From: Alphaproteobacteria bacterium
Lineage (GTDB): Bacteria; Pseudomonadota; Alphaproteobacteria; Caulobacterales; Caulobacteraceae
Direction: 5' to 3'
NCBI GenBank assembly: GCA_018826515.1
Contig: JAHKAM010000041.1
Span: 1 to 63,812 of the forward strand
Length of the DNA stretch: 63,812 bases
The notes beneath the pieces are model-generated. The model was not told the origin of the DNA. It made no database searches and was given only the letters and a program-made list of their open reading frames with translations. The position numbers were made by a program, and so were the translations under genes. Below are positions 45,484 through 53,688 of this stretch, piece by piece. How positions within the stretch are numbered: the first letter of the stretch is position 1; each line of letters opens with the position of its first letter.

Positions 45484-46095
45484 ATGGCAGCGCTTGCAGA
45501 CGCGATGAAACTGACCCTGGGGCTGCTGTTCAAAATGCAGGGCTGGCGGGTTCATGGGCCGCGACCGGCGCACCCGAAATTTGTGCTCATAGGGGCCCCG
45601 CCTACCAGCAACTGGGATTTCGTCTGTTTTCTTGGAGCCGCGGAAGCCCTGGATCTGGACCTCAGCTTCCTCGGCAAGTCATCCCTGTTCCGATGGCCCC
45701 TGGCCGGCGCCTTGCGCGATCTTGGCGGCGTCCCGGTTGACCGGTCCCAGGCCCTGGACATCGTCGGGACGATGGCGACCGAGTTTGCGCGTCGCGACAA
45801 TTTCATCCTGACCATCGCACCCGAGGGATCCCGTGCCCGACGCGATCGGTGGAAGACGGGCTTCTACAATATCGCCGTGGCCGCCGAAGTTCCCATCGTC
45901 TGCGCTTCGATCGACTTCCCCCGCAAGCTGATTACGATCGGACCCACGATATGCCCCAGCGGCGACTATGAGGCCGATATGAAAGAGGTCGCCGTCTTCT
46001 ACCAGGCGTCAGTCGGGAAGCATCCGGAACGCGCCTCGACCATCCTGCAGGAGACTTCATCCGCCAGGCTTTCTGAACTGAACCCGGTTTCGTAA
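45484..46095 (+). CDS. Lysophospholipid acyltransferase-like protein, catalytic His replaced by Pro
   Basis: The 203-residue protein belongs to the glycerol-phosphate acyltransferase (PlsC-like) group: an N-terminal hydrophobic part, the region APPTSNWDF, GKSSLFRWP, GGVPVDRS, and the substrate motif APEGSRARRDRWKTGF. In family members the first motif reads HTSNWD (HX4D), where His and Asp form the catalytic pair. Here residue 40 is Pro (CCT at 45601-45603), one base from CAT, while Asp45 remains. The acyltransferase is therefore probably inactive, or the base is a sequencing error. Confidence 0.8.
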   Translation: MAALADAMKLTLGLLFKMQGWRVHGPRPAHPKFVLIGAPPTSNWDFVCFLGAAEALDLDLSFLGKSSLFRWPLAGALRDLGGVPVDRSQALDIVGTMATEFARRDNFILTIAPEGSRARRDRWKTGFYNIAVAAEVPIVCASIDFPRKLITIGPTICPSGDYEADMKEVAVFYQASVGKHPERASTILQETSSARLSELNPVS

Positions 46096-46222
46096 ACACC
46101 GGGACAAGGTGTTTTGGGTCCTGATCGCGCCTACCTTGGCCTCCAGCGCCCGACCCCAGGCCTGATCGAGGATTTCAGGTCCGGGGCGTCCCGCGCCCGG
46201 CCTTCAGACAGAGAAGACCACC

Positions 46223-47086
46223 ATGCCGTTGCCTGATCCGGAGTCCCATGAAGCGCCCCGGGCGGAGGACTGGGCCGGCGAGATGGGGACCAGATGGCTG
46301 GCCAACATCGATCGCTTCGAGTCGATGATCGCGCCCATCGGCGAGGCCCTGCTGGCCCGGGCCGGTTTTCAGCCGGGGCAGCGCGTCATCGACATCGGGT
46401 GCGGCGGGGGCGCGACCAGTCTCGCCATCGCCTCGACGGTCGGTGCGTCGGGAAGCGTGGTCGGGATCGACATCTCGCCCGATCTGATCGCAAGGGCGAC
46501 CGAGCGCGGGGTTGTCGCCGGGGCGCCGAACGCCCGTTTCGAATGCGCCGATGCGTCGCTGTACCAGGCTGAAACCCCCTTCGATCGCCTGTTCTCGCGG
46601 TTCGGGAGCATGTTTTTCCAGCAGCCCGGCCCGGCCTTCGCCAACCTGCATCGATGTCTGAAGCCGGGGGCACGCATCGATCTGGCGGTCTGGGGCCCGC
46701 CGCGCGACAATCCTTGGATGATGGAGGTGATGGGCGTGCTCCGCAGGCATGTTGATGTCCCGCCCGCCGTGCCGCGTGCCCCCGGTCCGTTCGCGTTCGA
46801 GGACCTCGACTATCTGAACGCGGTCCTGGCGGAGGGCGGATTTACCGGGACGGAGATCGTGGCCTGTTCGGTGCTTCAACCCTTCGGCGGCGCCGGGGCG
46901 ACGCCGGAGGAGGCCGTCCGGTTCGTCTTCTCATCCCTTGCGGCCGGGCGCCTGCTGGAGGGCCAGCCTCGGGCCGTGCAGGATCGCGCCGGGGACGATC
47001 TGCTGTCGCTATTCACCGCCGGGCACAGGCCCGGTCAGGGTGTGATGATGGCCGGCTCGGCCTGGCTTGTCACCGCAAGGGCCTGA
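46223..47086 (+). CDS. Class I SAM-dependent methyltransferase
   Basis: The 287-residue protein has the AdoMet motif I in VIDIGCGGGATSLAIAS, an acidic residue ending the next strand (VVGIDISPDL), and motif IV/V features (FDRLFSRFGSMFF). It resembles UbiE/ArsM-type small-molecule methyltransferases. Substrate is unknown. It precedes a second methyltransferase gene by 12 bases, so both are likely in one unit. Preferred start is ATG 46223. Confidence 0.87.
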   Translation: MPLPDPESHEAPRAEDWAGEMGTRWLANIDRFESMIAPIGEALLARAGFQPGQRVIDIGCGGGATSLAIASTVGASGSVVGIDISPDLIARATERGVVAGAPNARFECADASLYQAETPFDRLFSRFGSMFFQQPGPAFANLHRCLKPGARIDLAVWGPPRDNPWMMEVMGVLRRHVDVPPAVPRAPGPFAFEDLDYLNAVLAEGGFTGTEIVACSVLQPFGGAGATPEEAVRFVFSSLAAGRLLEGQPRAVQDRAGDDLLSLFTAGHRPGQGVMMAGSAWLVTARA

Positions 47087-47098
47087 GGGGGTTTCAGC

Positions 47099-47722
47099 GT
47101 GAGCCGCTTCTATGATCGACAGATCCTGCCGCGTCTGATCGGCTGTGCCTGCGGGGCGAAGCCCATCCGCAGGCAGCGGGCGAAGATCGTGCCCCGCGCG
47201 CGCGGACGCGTGCTGGAGCTCGGCATTGGCGGCGGTCTGAACCTGGCCCTCTACGATCCCGACCGGGTGGAGAGCGTCACGGGCGTCGATCCCTCTGAAG
47301 GTCTGCGGCGCCTGGCCGGGGAAGCCCCTCGACCGGCAGGCCTGAGGGTCGAGATCGTCGCGGGACGGGCCGAGGCGCTGTCGTTCGACAGTCGGAGTTT
47401 CGACACGGTCGTCTGCACCTTCACGCTCTGCTCGGTCCAGAACCCGGCTGCGGTCCTGGCCGAGGCCCGCCGGGTGCTCAAGACGTCGGGAACCTTTCTC
47501 TACAGCGAGCATGGCCTGTCGCCCGATCCCGGGGTGCAGCGGTGGCAGCGGCGCATCGAGCCCTTCTGGCGCCCCTTGGCCGGTGGCTGTCACCTGACCC
47601 GTCCGGTAACCACCTCGATTGAAGCGGCTGGCCTCGTCATCGAGGCGGTCGAGACGATGTATCTGCCCGGGACTCCCCGTGCGTTCGGCTGGTGTGAATG
47701 GGGCGAGGCCCGCCCGGGCTGA
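47099..47722 (+). CDS. Class I SAM-dependent methyltransferase (METTL7-like)
   Basis: Starting with GTG 47099, the 207-residue protein shows motif I VLELGIGGGLNLALYD, a VTGVDPSEGL acidic strand, FDTVVCTFTLCSV and the closing GHxxR-like HLTRPVTTSIEAAGL. The pattern IGxGxGxNLxxYxP followed by CTLCSV is typical of the METTL7/thiol or phospholipid methyltransferase-like group. It is coupled to the preceding methyltransferase. Substrate unknown. Confidence 0.86.
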   Translation: MSRFYDRQILPRLIGCACGAKPIRRQRAKIVPRARGRVLELGIGGGLNLALYDPDRVESVTGVDPSEGLRRLAGEAPRPAGLRVEIVAGRAEALSFDSRSFDTVVCTFTLCSVQNPAAVLAEARRVLKTSGTFLYSEHGLSPDPGVQRWQRRIEPFWRPLAGGCHLTRPVTTSIEAAGLVIEAVETMYLPGTPRAFGWCEWGEARPG

Positions 47723-48113
47723 CGGTCCTTGAGCCACGGTCTCCCCGTCCGGCCGAAGATGAGACTGCGCCGGACGGAGTCGGGTCGCTCTCAGGACGGC
47801 CGTATCGGCGACCTCATACCAGGAGCTGATCACATCCGCCCGCGCGGTCTGCGGACTGGAACAGACCGAACGCGGCGAACGCCGCACCGCATCCGATCAC
47901 AAGATGCCGAAAGACTCCCACTCCGAGTCCTTTTGGTTGAACGGCCCTCTGCACACCGGGACCTTCTCGGGACGATGACAGCCCAACGCCATGGTCGGTG
48001 ACCTCAACAGCCCGGGCTGGCCCCTCGTCGAAGCCCTCTTCCGCCAGGGGACGATCTGGGCAAAGGTCAGGGGCAATCGTCAAGGTCTCCGGGCCAAAAC
48101 AATCAGGACTACC
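47723..48113. other. Gap of about 390 bases without a supportable gene
   Basis: Short open frames exist on both strands but none has a ribosome binding site, family motif or consistent codon bias. The plus-strand frame around 47800-47980 has some coding-like codons but no start, so a decayed gene fragment is possible. No hairpin with a T run and no tRNA-like structure was seen. Confidence 0.4.
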
Positions 48114-48644
48114 ATGCGCCACCTCAGCTCCTTGCTGGTCGCAGCCGTCATGCTGGTGGCTTCGGCCGCCCAGGCGCAGCAGTCCCGGTTCACGACCGGA
48201 CCCGTCATCTCCGATTATGGCCCGGTCGCTGAGATCGAGAGCGCGGCGCCGGTTCCCCCCGAGACAGTTTTCAAGGTGGCCTTCGACGTTTCCGAAGCGG
48301 GGACGGCGGGCCAGATCAGCCGCCGGCTGGAATCCCCTGCTCGGTTCCCCAACATGCATGTGCGGGCGGGTGTTCCGCTGGAGAACATTCACCTCGTGAT
48401 CGTGGTTCATGGCCCTGCGGCGCGTGATCTGATGATCGAACCGCGTCCCGGAGAAACGAACGCCAACGCCGGTCTGATCGCGGCGCTGGTAGCCAACGGG
48501 GTCGATATCGTCCTGTGCGGCCAAACCGCCGCCAATGCGGGAATCGAACCGGACAGCCTTCTGCCCGGCGTTCGCCTGTCACTGTCGGCCATGACCACGT
48601 TCGCGCTCCTTCAGCAGGACGGATACACTGTGAATCCGTTCTAG
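48114..48644 (+). CDS. Exported DsrE-family protein
   Basis: ATG 48114 gives a 176-residue protein with a signal peptide (MRHLSSLLVAAVMLVASAAQA), though the open frame extends upstream to 47991. The mature part has the DsrE/DsrF-like fold: FKVAFDVSEAG, an NMHVRAGVPLENIHLVIVVHG core, and VDIVLCGQTAANAGI with a Cys in the position common to DsrE active Cys. Such proteins move sulfur or act in uncharacterised redox roles. Predicted place is the periplasm. Confidence 0.8.
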   Translation: MRHLSSLLVAAVMLVASAAQAQQSRFTTGPVISDYGPVAEIESAAPVPPETVFKVAFDVSEAGTAGQISRRLESPARFPNMHVRAGVPLENIHLVIVVHGPAARDLMIEPRPGETNANAGLIAALVANGVDIVLCGQTAANAGIEPDSLLPGVRLSLSAMTTFALLQQDGYTVNPF

Positions 48645-48800
48645 ACTTCATCCTCATTCACTGCCGGAAGGGGCGTATCAGTCCAGGGTGCTGTCAGTCC
48701 AATGGCAACCAGTCTCGACGCTGGATGCAGCAGAAGGCCTGTTGTGCGCGTCCGGTTCGAGTTTCTGATCCTGAACGCGCCGTCCATAGGAGATTGCCCG

Positions 48801-49295
48801 GTGAAACGAGTTACGCTGATCGTCGCGGCAGCGTTGGCCGTGGCGGCTTGTGCGTCCGCGCCTGACACTGCCAGCAAGCCGGAAGCCCGCTCCTATCGCG
48901 TGAGCGAGAACGCGTCGGCCGACGTGGACGCTGCGTTGGCGCGGGCCAGTCAGTCGGGCAAACGGGTCCTGTTGGTGATGGGAGCCAACTGGTGCGGCGA
49001 CAGCCGCGCCCTCGCTGGTTGGCTGGCCACCGATCGCTTCGTCGAACTGATCGAACGCAAGTACGAACTGGTCTTCGTGAACATCGGAATGCCAAGCAGC
49101 GGTGACGGACACAATCTGGGCATCGCCGCCCGGTTCGGCATTCAGGCGTTGCCGGGTCTGCCGAATGTGCTGGTGCTTACGGGTGACGGAGTTCTGGTGA
49201 ACCCAACGACGGCAACCAGTTGGGGGAACGCCGGCAGTCGTACGGGCGACGCAATCCACGATGAGTTGGCGGCCCTGGCCGATCTGCGAGTCTGA
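48801..49295 (+). CDS. Thioredoxin-fold lipoprotein with CxxS active site
   Basis: The 164-residue protein starts at GTG 48801 and carries a lipoprotein signal (VTLIVAAALAVAAC, Cys17). The thioredoxin fold is recognisable from VLLVMGANWCGDSRALAGW, YELVFVNIGM, and the cis-Pro in GLPNVLVL. The active site is C-G-D-S: the second Cys of CxxC is Ser (AGC), so it cannot form an intramolecular disulfide there. That matches monothiol-type members of this family. Possible roles are reduction or isomerisation in the periplasm. The neighbour upstream is DsrE. Confidence 0.82.
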   Translation: MKRVTLIVAAALAVAACASAPDTASKPEARSYRVSENASADVDAALARASQSGKRVLLVMGANWCGDSRALAGWLATDRFVELIERKYELVFVNIGMPSSGDGHNLGIAARFGIQALPGLPNVLVLTGDGVLVNPTTATSWGNAGSRTGDAIHDELAALADLRV

Positions 49296-49689
49296 ACCTG
49301 TAAGACCCGCCGACCAGGCGACGGGGACTGCGGCAACGCTCTATCTGGCGGCAGGCTCCGAGAAGCCCACCGGCCGCCTGTCCGGACAGTGGATTCTCGC
49401 CCCGTATAAACGCGCCCCTTTGAACCCTCGACCCGACCTTCCGGCCCCCGCCCGCCGGCGCGAAACCACGCCCATCCGCGGCCCGCGTCCAATTCTGACG
49501 CCGCCGCGTGCATACTGTTCAAAGGCCCGTCGGGCCTTGATCTTTGACAGCTTGCATCCCCCCGCCGACGCCGCCCCAGGCGCGGTTCGCCCAACCCGTC
49601 CCCGCTGACGCGGATCGAAAATCGGCCGCCGGATTTTCTCGCGGGCAAGGCGATACTCTCGCCCCCTGACGGCCTCCGGGCGCCGTCGA
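49296..49689. other. Gap of about 390 bases between convergent genes, rich in hairpins
   Basis: The frames crossing this stretch are skewed and lack starts with ribosome binding sites. Instead there are several inverted repeats: TGCA-TA-CTGT...ACAG-CT-TGCA (49509-49556) around AAGGCCC/GGGCCTT, GAAAATC/GATTTTC (49617-49638), and GGCGA/TCGCC (49649-49663). It lies between the convergent thioredoxin-like gene and purK, so it may work as a bidirectional terminator or encode a structured RNA. Confidence 0.4.
49509..49556. terminator. Extended hairpin between convergent genes, possible bidirectional terminator
   Basis: A 48-base imperfect hairpin has TGCA and CTGT/ACAG arms around a GC-rich core (AAGGCCC, loop GTC, GGGCCTT). 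Each strand has only a weak T run after the core, so the terminator role is uncertain. Confidence 0.35.
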
Positions 49690-50784
49690 TCAGACCAGCG
49701 GCTTGACCCGGTTCACATGGCCCATCTTGCGGCCCGGTCGCGCCTCGGCCTTGCCGTAGAGGTGCAGTCGGGCGTCGGGCTTCGGCGCCAGGGTCTTCCA
49801 CTGTTCGATCTCGTCGCCGAGCAGATTGGTCATCTCGACCCGGGCATGGGCCGTGGTCGGGCCCAGCGGCCAGCCGGCGATGGCGCGGATATGCTGTTCG
49901 AACTGGTCGCAGACGCAGCCGTCCTGGGTCCAGTGGCCGGTGTTGTGGACGCGCGGCGCGATCTCGTTGACCAGCAACCGGCCGTCCCCGAGGTCGAACA
50001 GTTCGACGCCGAGCACGCCGATGTAGTCGAGGCCTTCGAGGATGGCCTTCGCAATGGCCCGGGCGCGTTTCTCCGTCTTCGCATCGACGACGGCGGGGGC
50101 GAGGGTCGTCTTGAGGACGCCGCCCTTGTGGATGTTCTCGCCCAGCGGATAGACGGCGATCTTGCCGTCCCGGCCGCGGGCCGCGATCACCGACAGTTCG
50201 CGGACGAACGCGGCGCGGGCCTCGAGGATGGCGGGGCGTTCGCCGACGGCGGCCCAGGCGTCGGCGGCCATCTTCGCCGAGCGCACCCAGACCTGGCCCT
50301 TGCCGTCATAGCCGTCACGACGGGTCTTCAGCAGGGCGGGGGCGCCCAGACGCTCCAGCCCGGCCAGCAGGTCGTCGAGGCTGTCGACCGGGGCGAAGTC
50401 GACGGTCGGGGCGCCGACGCCGTTGAGAAAGGTCTTTTCGTCCACCCGGTCCTGGGCCACGGCGAGCGCCTTGGGGCCCGGCGAGACGACGGCGCCGCCC
50501 TCCACCAGACGGGCGACGGAGGCGGCCGGCACATTCTCGAATTCGAAGGTCACCGCCGCGCAGGTCTGGCCCAGCACGCCGAGCGCCGTCGGGTTGTCAT
50601 AGGCGGCGACGATCTGGCCCTGGGAGACGCGGCCGGCGGGGCTGTTGTCCTCGGGGTCGAGGATGACGACGTTGAAGCCGAGGCGCGAGGCGGCCTGGCT
50701 GAGCATCCGTCCCAGCTGGCCGCCGCCGAGGATGCCGAGGGTCGATCCGGGGGGGAGGGGCGGGGCGGACACGGCGTCGGTCAC
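49690..50784 (-). CDS. purK: N5-carboxyaminoimidazole ribonucleotide synthase PurK
   Basis: PurK uses ATP and bicarbonate to carboxylate aminoimidazole ribonucleotide in purine synthesis; PurE then moves the carboxyl group. The 364-residue ATP-grasp protein has the N-terminal GILGGGQLGRMLSQAA site, FEFENVP, LKTRRDGYDGKGQVWV and LLVNEIAPRVHNTGHW. The start is GTG 50784 immediately after the purE stop, with no gap, so translation is coupled. Confidence 0.96.
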   Translation of the reverse strand: MTDAVSAPPLPPGSTLGILGGGQLGRMLSQAASRLGFNVVILDPEDNSPAGRVSQGQIVAAYDNPTALGVLGQTCAAVTFEFENVPAASVARLVEGGAVVSPGPKALAVAQDRVDEKTFLNGVGAPTVDFAPVDSLDDLLAGLERLGAPALLKTRRDGYDGKGQVWVRSAKMAADAWAAVGERPAILEARAAFVRELSVIAARGRDGKIAVYPLGENIHKGGVLKTTLAPAVVDAKTEKRARAIAKAILEGLDYIGVLGVELFDLGDGRLLVNEIAPRVHNTGHWTQDGCVCDQFEQHIRAIAGWPLGPTTAHARVEMTNLLGDEIEQWKTLAPKPDARLHLYGKAEARPGRKMGHVNRVKPLV

Positions 50785-51276
50785 TCAGTCCTCGACCGTT
50801 TCATGCACGGCCTCGGTCTGGGCCTCGCGGAAGGCTTGCAGCCGTCCGGCCAGAACCGGATCGGACAGGGCGAGGATCTGGGCGGCGAGGATGCCGGCGT
50901 TCTTCGCGCCCGGCTCGCCGATGGCCAGGGTCGCCACCGGGATGCCGCCGGGCATCTGGACGATCGACAGGAGGCTGTCCATGCCCTTGAGGGCTTTCGA
51001 CTCGACCGGCACGCCGAGCACCGGCAGTTCGGTCATGGAGGCGGCCATGCCGGGCAGGTGGGCGGCGCCGCCGGCTCCGGCGATGATCACCTTGTAGCCC
51101 GCGGCGCGGGCCCCGGCGGCGAAGTCGAACAGGCGCTTGGGGGTACGGTGGGCGCTGACCACCCGGGCGTCCCACGCCACGCCCAGCCGGTCCAGGGCGT
51201 CGGCGGCGTGCTTCATCGTCGGCCAGTCCGAGCGGCTGCCCATGATGATGGCTACTGGTGGTGTCCCGGTCGTCAT
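50785..51276 (-). CDS. purE: N5-carboxyaminoimidazole ribonucleotide mutase PurE
   Basis: PurE rearranges N5-CAIR to CAIR. The 163-residue product (ATG 51276; the frame continues upstream to 51354) has the class I signatures [36 protein letters not shown] and [27 protein letters not shown] (cut here at MDSLL). The order purE-purK in one unit is the usual one. It lies divergent to the GGDEF gene with 125 bases between. Confidence 0.97.
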   Translation of the reverse strand: MTTGTPPVAIIMGSRSDWPTMKHAADALDRLGVAWDARVVSAHRTPKRLFDFAAGARAAGYKVIIAGAGGAAHLPGMAASMTELPVLGVPVESKALKGMDSLLSIVQMPGGIPVATLAIGEPGAKNAGILAAQILALSDPVLAGRLQAFREAQTEAVHETVED

Positions 51277-51401
51277 GAAGGCGCGCCCTTTTCGCGGGAA
51301 AGCGGCGCGATACAGGACTCGCGTTGCGCCCGCAACCGACGGCGTTAGGCTCACACGCAGCCGGACGTGTTGAGTCGCCGGCCGGGGAGCCTATTTCGCT
51401 C

Positions 51402-51965
51402 GTGACTGACGCGGCCCTTATCGACCCCCAAGCCGAGATCGAGCGCCTGCGCGCCGAGGTCGAGGCGCTGCGCCTGCGCGCCGAGGCGGCCGAGGCGGCG
51501 GCCGATCACGACGTGCTGACGCCGGCCCTGAACCGGCGCGGTTTCGTCGCCGCCATGCGCAGCGCCATGGCCTTCTGCCAGCGCCATGAGGTGCCGGCGG
51601 TGCTGCTGTATCTCGATCTGGACGGCTTCAAGGGCGTCAACGACACCCTGGGCCATGCGGCGGGCGACGCCGCCCTCGTCCAGGTCGCGGAGCTGATGCG
51701 GGCCAATCTGCGCGAGTCGGATGCGGTCGGCCGGCTGGGCGGCGACGAGTTCGGCCTGTTGATGCTGAACGCCGGTCTCGACGAGGGGCGCGACAAGGCC
51801 CGGCGTCTGGCGGCCGCGCTGGAGTCGGACGGGTTCCGGTGGGACGGCGAAAAGGCTCCGCTGGGCGGCTCGTTCGGCGTCCGCGCCTTCGCCGGACACA
51901 CCGATCCGGAACTCTGGCTGGCCGAGGCCGACGCGGCCATGTGGGTCCGCAAGAAAGGCCGCTGA
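51402..51965 (+). CDS. GGDEF-domain diguanylate cyclase
   Basis: The 187-residue protein (GTG 51402; frame open to 51324) has a short coiled-coil N-terminus (EIERLRAEVEALRLRAEAAE) and one GGDEF domain with DVLTPALNRRGF, YLDLDGFKGVNDTLGH and the catalytic GGDEFG. It has no sensor, membrane or EAL domain, so cyclic di-GMP output may be set by dimerisation through the coiled coil. The usual RxxD inhibitory site upstream of GGDEF is replaced by RESD, five residues before, which keeps the pattern. Confidence 0.88.
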   Translation: MTDAALIDPQAEIERLRAEVEALRLRAEAAEAAADHDVLTPALNRRGFVAAMRSAMAFCQRHEVPAVLLYLDLDGFKGVNDTLGHAAGDAALVQVAELMRANLRESDAVGRLGGDEFGLLMLNAGLDEGRDKARRLAAALESDGFRWDGEKAPLGGSFGVRAFAGHTDPELWLAEADAAMWVRKKGR

Positions 51966-51973
51966 CCCGTCGC

Positions 51974-52198
51974 TCAGGCGATGATGTCCGGCAGGATCCG
52001 GTCCTCGATCTTGGCGATCTCGTCCCGAAGCAACAGCTTCTTCCGCTTCAACCGGGCGATCATGAGCTGATCGGGAACGGGCATGTGGCCCAGCGCCTCG
52101 ATCGAGGCGTCAAGGTCTGCGTGCTCAAGCTGGAGCACCTTGAGCCGGGCGTGCAACGCCAGCTCTTCCTCGGTCAGAAAAGGTTCGTCGTCGTTCAT
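51974..52198 (-). CDS. YdcH/DUF465 family small protein
   Basis: This 74-residue acidic helical protein (MNDDEPFLTEEELALHARL) shows the DUF465 pattern of a long helix pair with LQLEHADLDASIEAL and the conserved LKRKKLLLRDEIAKIED. Members are common in alphaproteobacteria and have no known function. It is convergent with the GGDEF gene, with only eight bases between the stops. A second, shorter paralogue lies at 53439. Confidence 0.87.
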   Translation of the reverse strand: MNDDEPFLTEEELALHARLKVLQLEHADLDASIEALGHMPVPDQLMIARLKRKKLLLRDEIAKIEDRILPDIIA

Positions 52199-52234
52199 GT
52201 CGGGCCCTGCCAGGGGATCATACTGTGGGTCGCT

Positions 52235-52699
52235 TCAGGTCGGAAGGCGGTCGGCGAGCTGAACCAGACCGGCGCGCGGGGTCATCGGGGACCAGGCGCG
52301 GGCCGCGGCCACCAGCAGGGCGATCGGCGGCCCCGGCGGCCCGGACGGGGCCGGGGCGAGGGCTTCGAGCGCGGTCAGCAGACGGCGCTCGGCCTCCAGC
52401 TCCACCGCCTTGACCTGGGCCCGGACGGCTTCACGGGCCTCGTCGTCGAGATCAGGCGCGCGCGGTTTCAGCGCCCGGCGCACGGCGCGCAGCGGGGCGA
52501 TGGCGGTCTCCTGCCAGGCCCGGGCGGTGTCGCCGGCGGCCTCCAGGGCGTCCTCGTCCGGGGCTCGGCCCTCGGCGGCGCACCAGGCCGCCCACAGCAG
52601 CAGGGGCACGTTCTGGCCGGCCGCGTCCTGAAGCTCCAGACAGGCGTCGGCGACCCCTTCGGCGGCATAGGCCCTCAGCGCCCAGTCCCACAGGCTCAT
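52235..52699 (-). CDS. TIGR02444 family protein
   Basis: The 154-residue protein starts MSLWDWALRAYAAEGVADACLELQD (shown in part) and has NVPLLLWAAWCAAEGR, matching the TIGR02444 family of small helical proteins of unknown role. ATG 52699 overlaps the ubiX stop (ATGA), so the two genes are translated together. The C-terminal half is rich in Ala and Pro. In other alphaproteobacteria this gene also sits beside ubiX. Confidence 0.85.
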   Translation of the reverse strand: MSLWDWALRAYAAEGVADACLELQDAAGQNVPLLLWAAWCAAEGRAPDEDALEAAGDTARAWQETAIAPLRAVRRALKPRAPDLDDEAREAVRAQVKAVELEAERRLLTALEALAPAPSGPPGPPIALLVAAARAWSPMTPRAGLVQLADRLPT

Positions 52700-53322
52700 T
52701 CGGCCGAAGGTCCCTTGAGGCCGTCCCAGCGCCGCACGGCGGACCAGTCGAGGCCAAACAGGTCGAGCGCCCGGCCGACAGACTGGTCGACCATCTCGGC
52801 GATCGACGCCGGCCGGGCGTAGAAGGCGGGCAGGGGCGGGGCTATGACGGCGCCCATCTCGGCGAGGGCGGTCATGGTGCGCAGGTGGCCCAGATGCAGG
52901 GGCGTCTCGCGCACCAGCAGCACCAGCGGCCGGCGCTCCTTCAGCACCACATCGGCGGCGCGTGTCAGGAGAGTCGAGGTCACGCCGGTGGCGATCTCGC
53001 TCATGGTGCGGACGGAGCAGGGGGCGATGATCATGCCCATGGTCCGGAACGATCCCGAGGCGATGGAGGCGCCGACATCGTTCAGCCGGTGCGACACATC
53101 GGCCCGCCCCATGAGGTCGTCGGCGGAAAGATCGGTCTCCTGCGACAGGGTCAGCAGGGCGGCGCGCGTGACGACCAGATGGCTCTCGACCCCGAGCTCG
53201 CGCAGGGCGTCCAGCACCCGTACACCGTAAGTCACGCCGGACGCTCCGGAAATTCCGACGATCAATCGGGCGGGCGTGGAGCCGGAAAGGTTCCGTACGG
53301 CTCCGTTCACATCTTCGGCCAA
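52696..53322 (-). CDS. ubiX: Flavin prenyltransferase UbiX
   Basis: UbiX makes the prenylated flavin cofactor needed by the UbiD decarboxylase in ubiquinone synthesis. The 208-residue flavoprotein has GISGASGVTYGVRVLDAL, an ASGSFRTMGMIIAPCSVRTM core and RPLVLLVRETPLHLGHLRTM (shown in part), with the terminal FYARPASIAEMVDQSVGRALD. It starts at TTG 53322; an internal GTG at 53310 is possible. UbiD is not in the window. It is coupled with the TIGR02444 gene. Confidence 0.96.
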   Translation of the reverse strand: MAEDVNGAVRNLSGSTPARLIVGISGASGVTYGVRVLDALRELGVESHLVVTRAALLTLSQETDLSADDLMGRADVSHRLNDVGASIASGSFRTMGMIIAPCSVRTMSEIATGVTSTLLTRAADVVLKERRPLVLLVRETPLHLGHLRTMTALAEMGAVIAPPLPAFYARPASIAEMVDQSVGRALDLFGLDWSAVRRWDGLKGPSAE

Positions 53323-53438
53323 TTCGGGCTCCAGGGTGGTCCGTGTCAGGACGGTCGGCAGTTCACTGGAATGTGATTCTACAGCCGGTCAGACCCGGCG
53401 CTGACTGTACTGGTCCCTTAGACATGGAGGCGCAAGCC

Positions 53439-53612
53439 ATGACCATCGAAGCTCGTATCCGCGAACTGGGAAACCGTCACCGCAGCCTGGATGAAGTCAT
53501 CCGGAGAGAGACGACTCACCCGTCGACGGACTCGCTTCGGGTAAGGGAGCTCAAGCAACAGAAGCTCCGGCTGAAGGAACAGATCACCAGCCTGGAGGCC
53601 CGAGCACATTAG
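53439..53612 (+). CDS. Small YdcH/DUF465-like protein
   Basis: A 57-residue ORF starts at ATG 53439 behind GGAGG at a good distance. The product (MTIEARIRELGNRHRSLDEV) is highly charged and helical, with LRVRELKQQKLRLKEQI and LEARAH, the pattern of the YdcH/DUF465 group. It is divergent to ubiX and ends 24 bases before a strong terminator, so it is a single-gene unit. Function is unknown. Confidence 0.8.
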   Translation: MTIEARIRELGNRHRSLDEVIRRETTHPSTDSLRVRELKQQKLRLKEQITSLEARAH

Positions 53613-53636
53613 CGACGGCCTCCCGCAATGACGACG

Positions 53637-53669
53637 ACGGCCCCGGGATCGCTCCCGGGGCCGTTTTTT
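53637..53669 (+). terminator. Rho-independent terminator after the DUF465-like gene
   Basis: A perfect 12-bp stem (ACGGCCCCGGGA / TCCCGGGGCCGT) with a TCGC loop is followed by TTTTTT. It also lies 20 bases past the stop of the convergent trcR gene and could serve both. Confidence 0.92.
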
Positions 53670-53688
53670 GTTGTCAAAGGGGTCTGGC

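Noticed and set aside
49142..49801. 219-codon minus-strand frame across the purK/thioredoxin gap
   Set aside because: It overlaps ends of two genes, lacks a ribosome binding site and is Arg/Gly/Ser-rich, as expected of random frames in GC-rich DNA.
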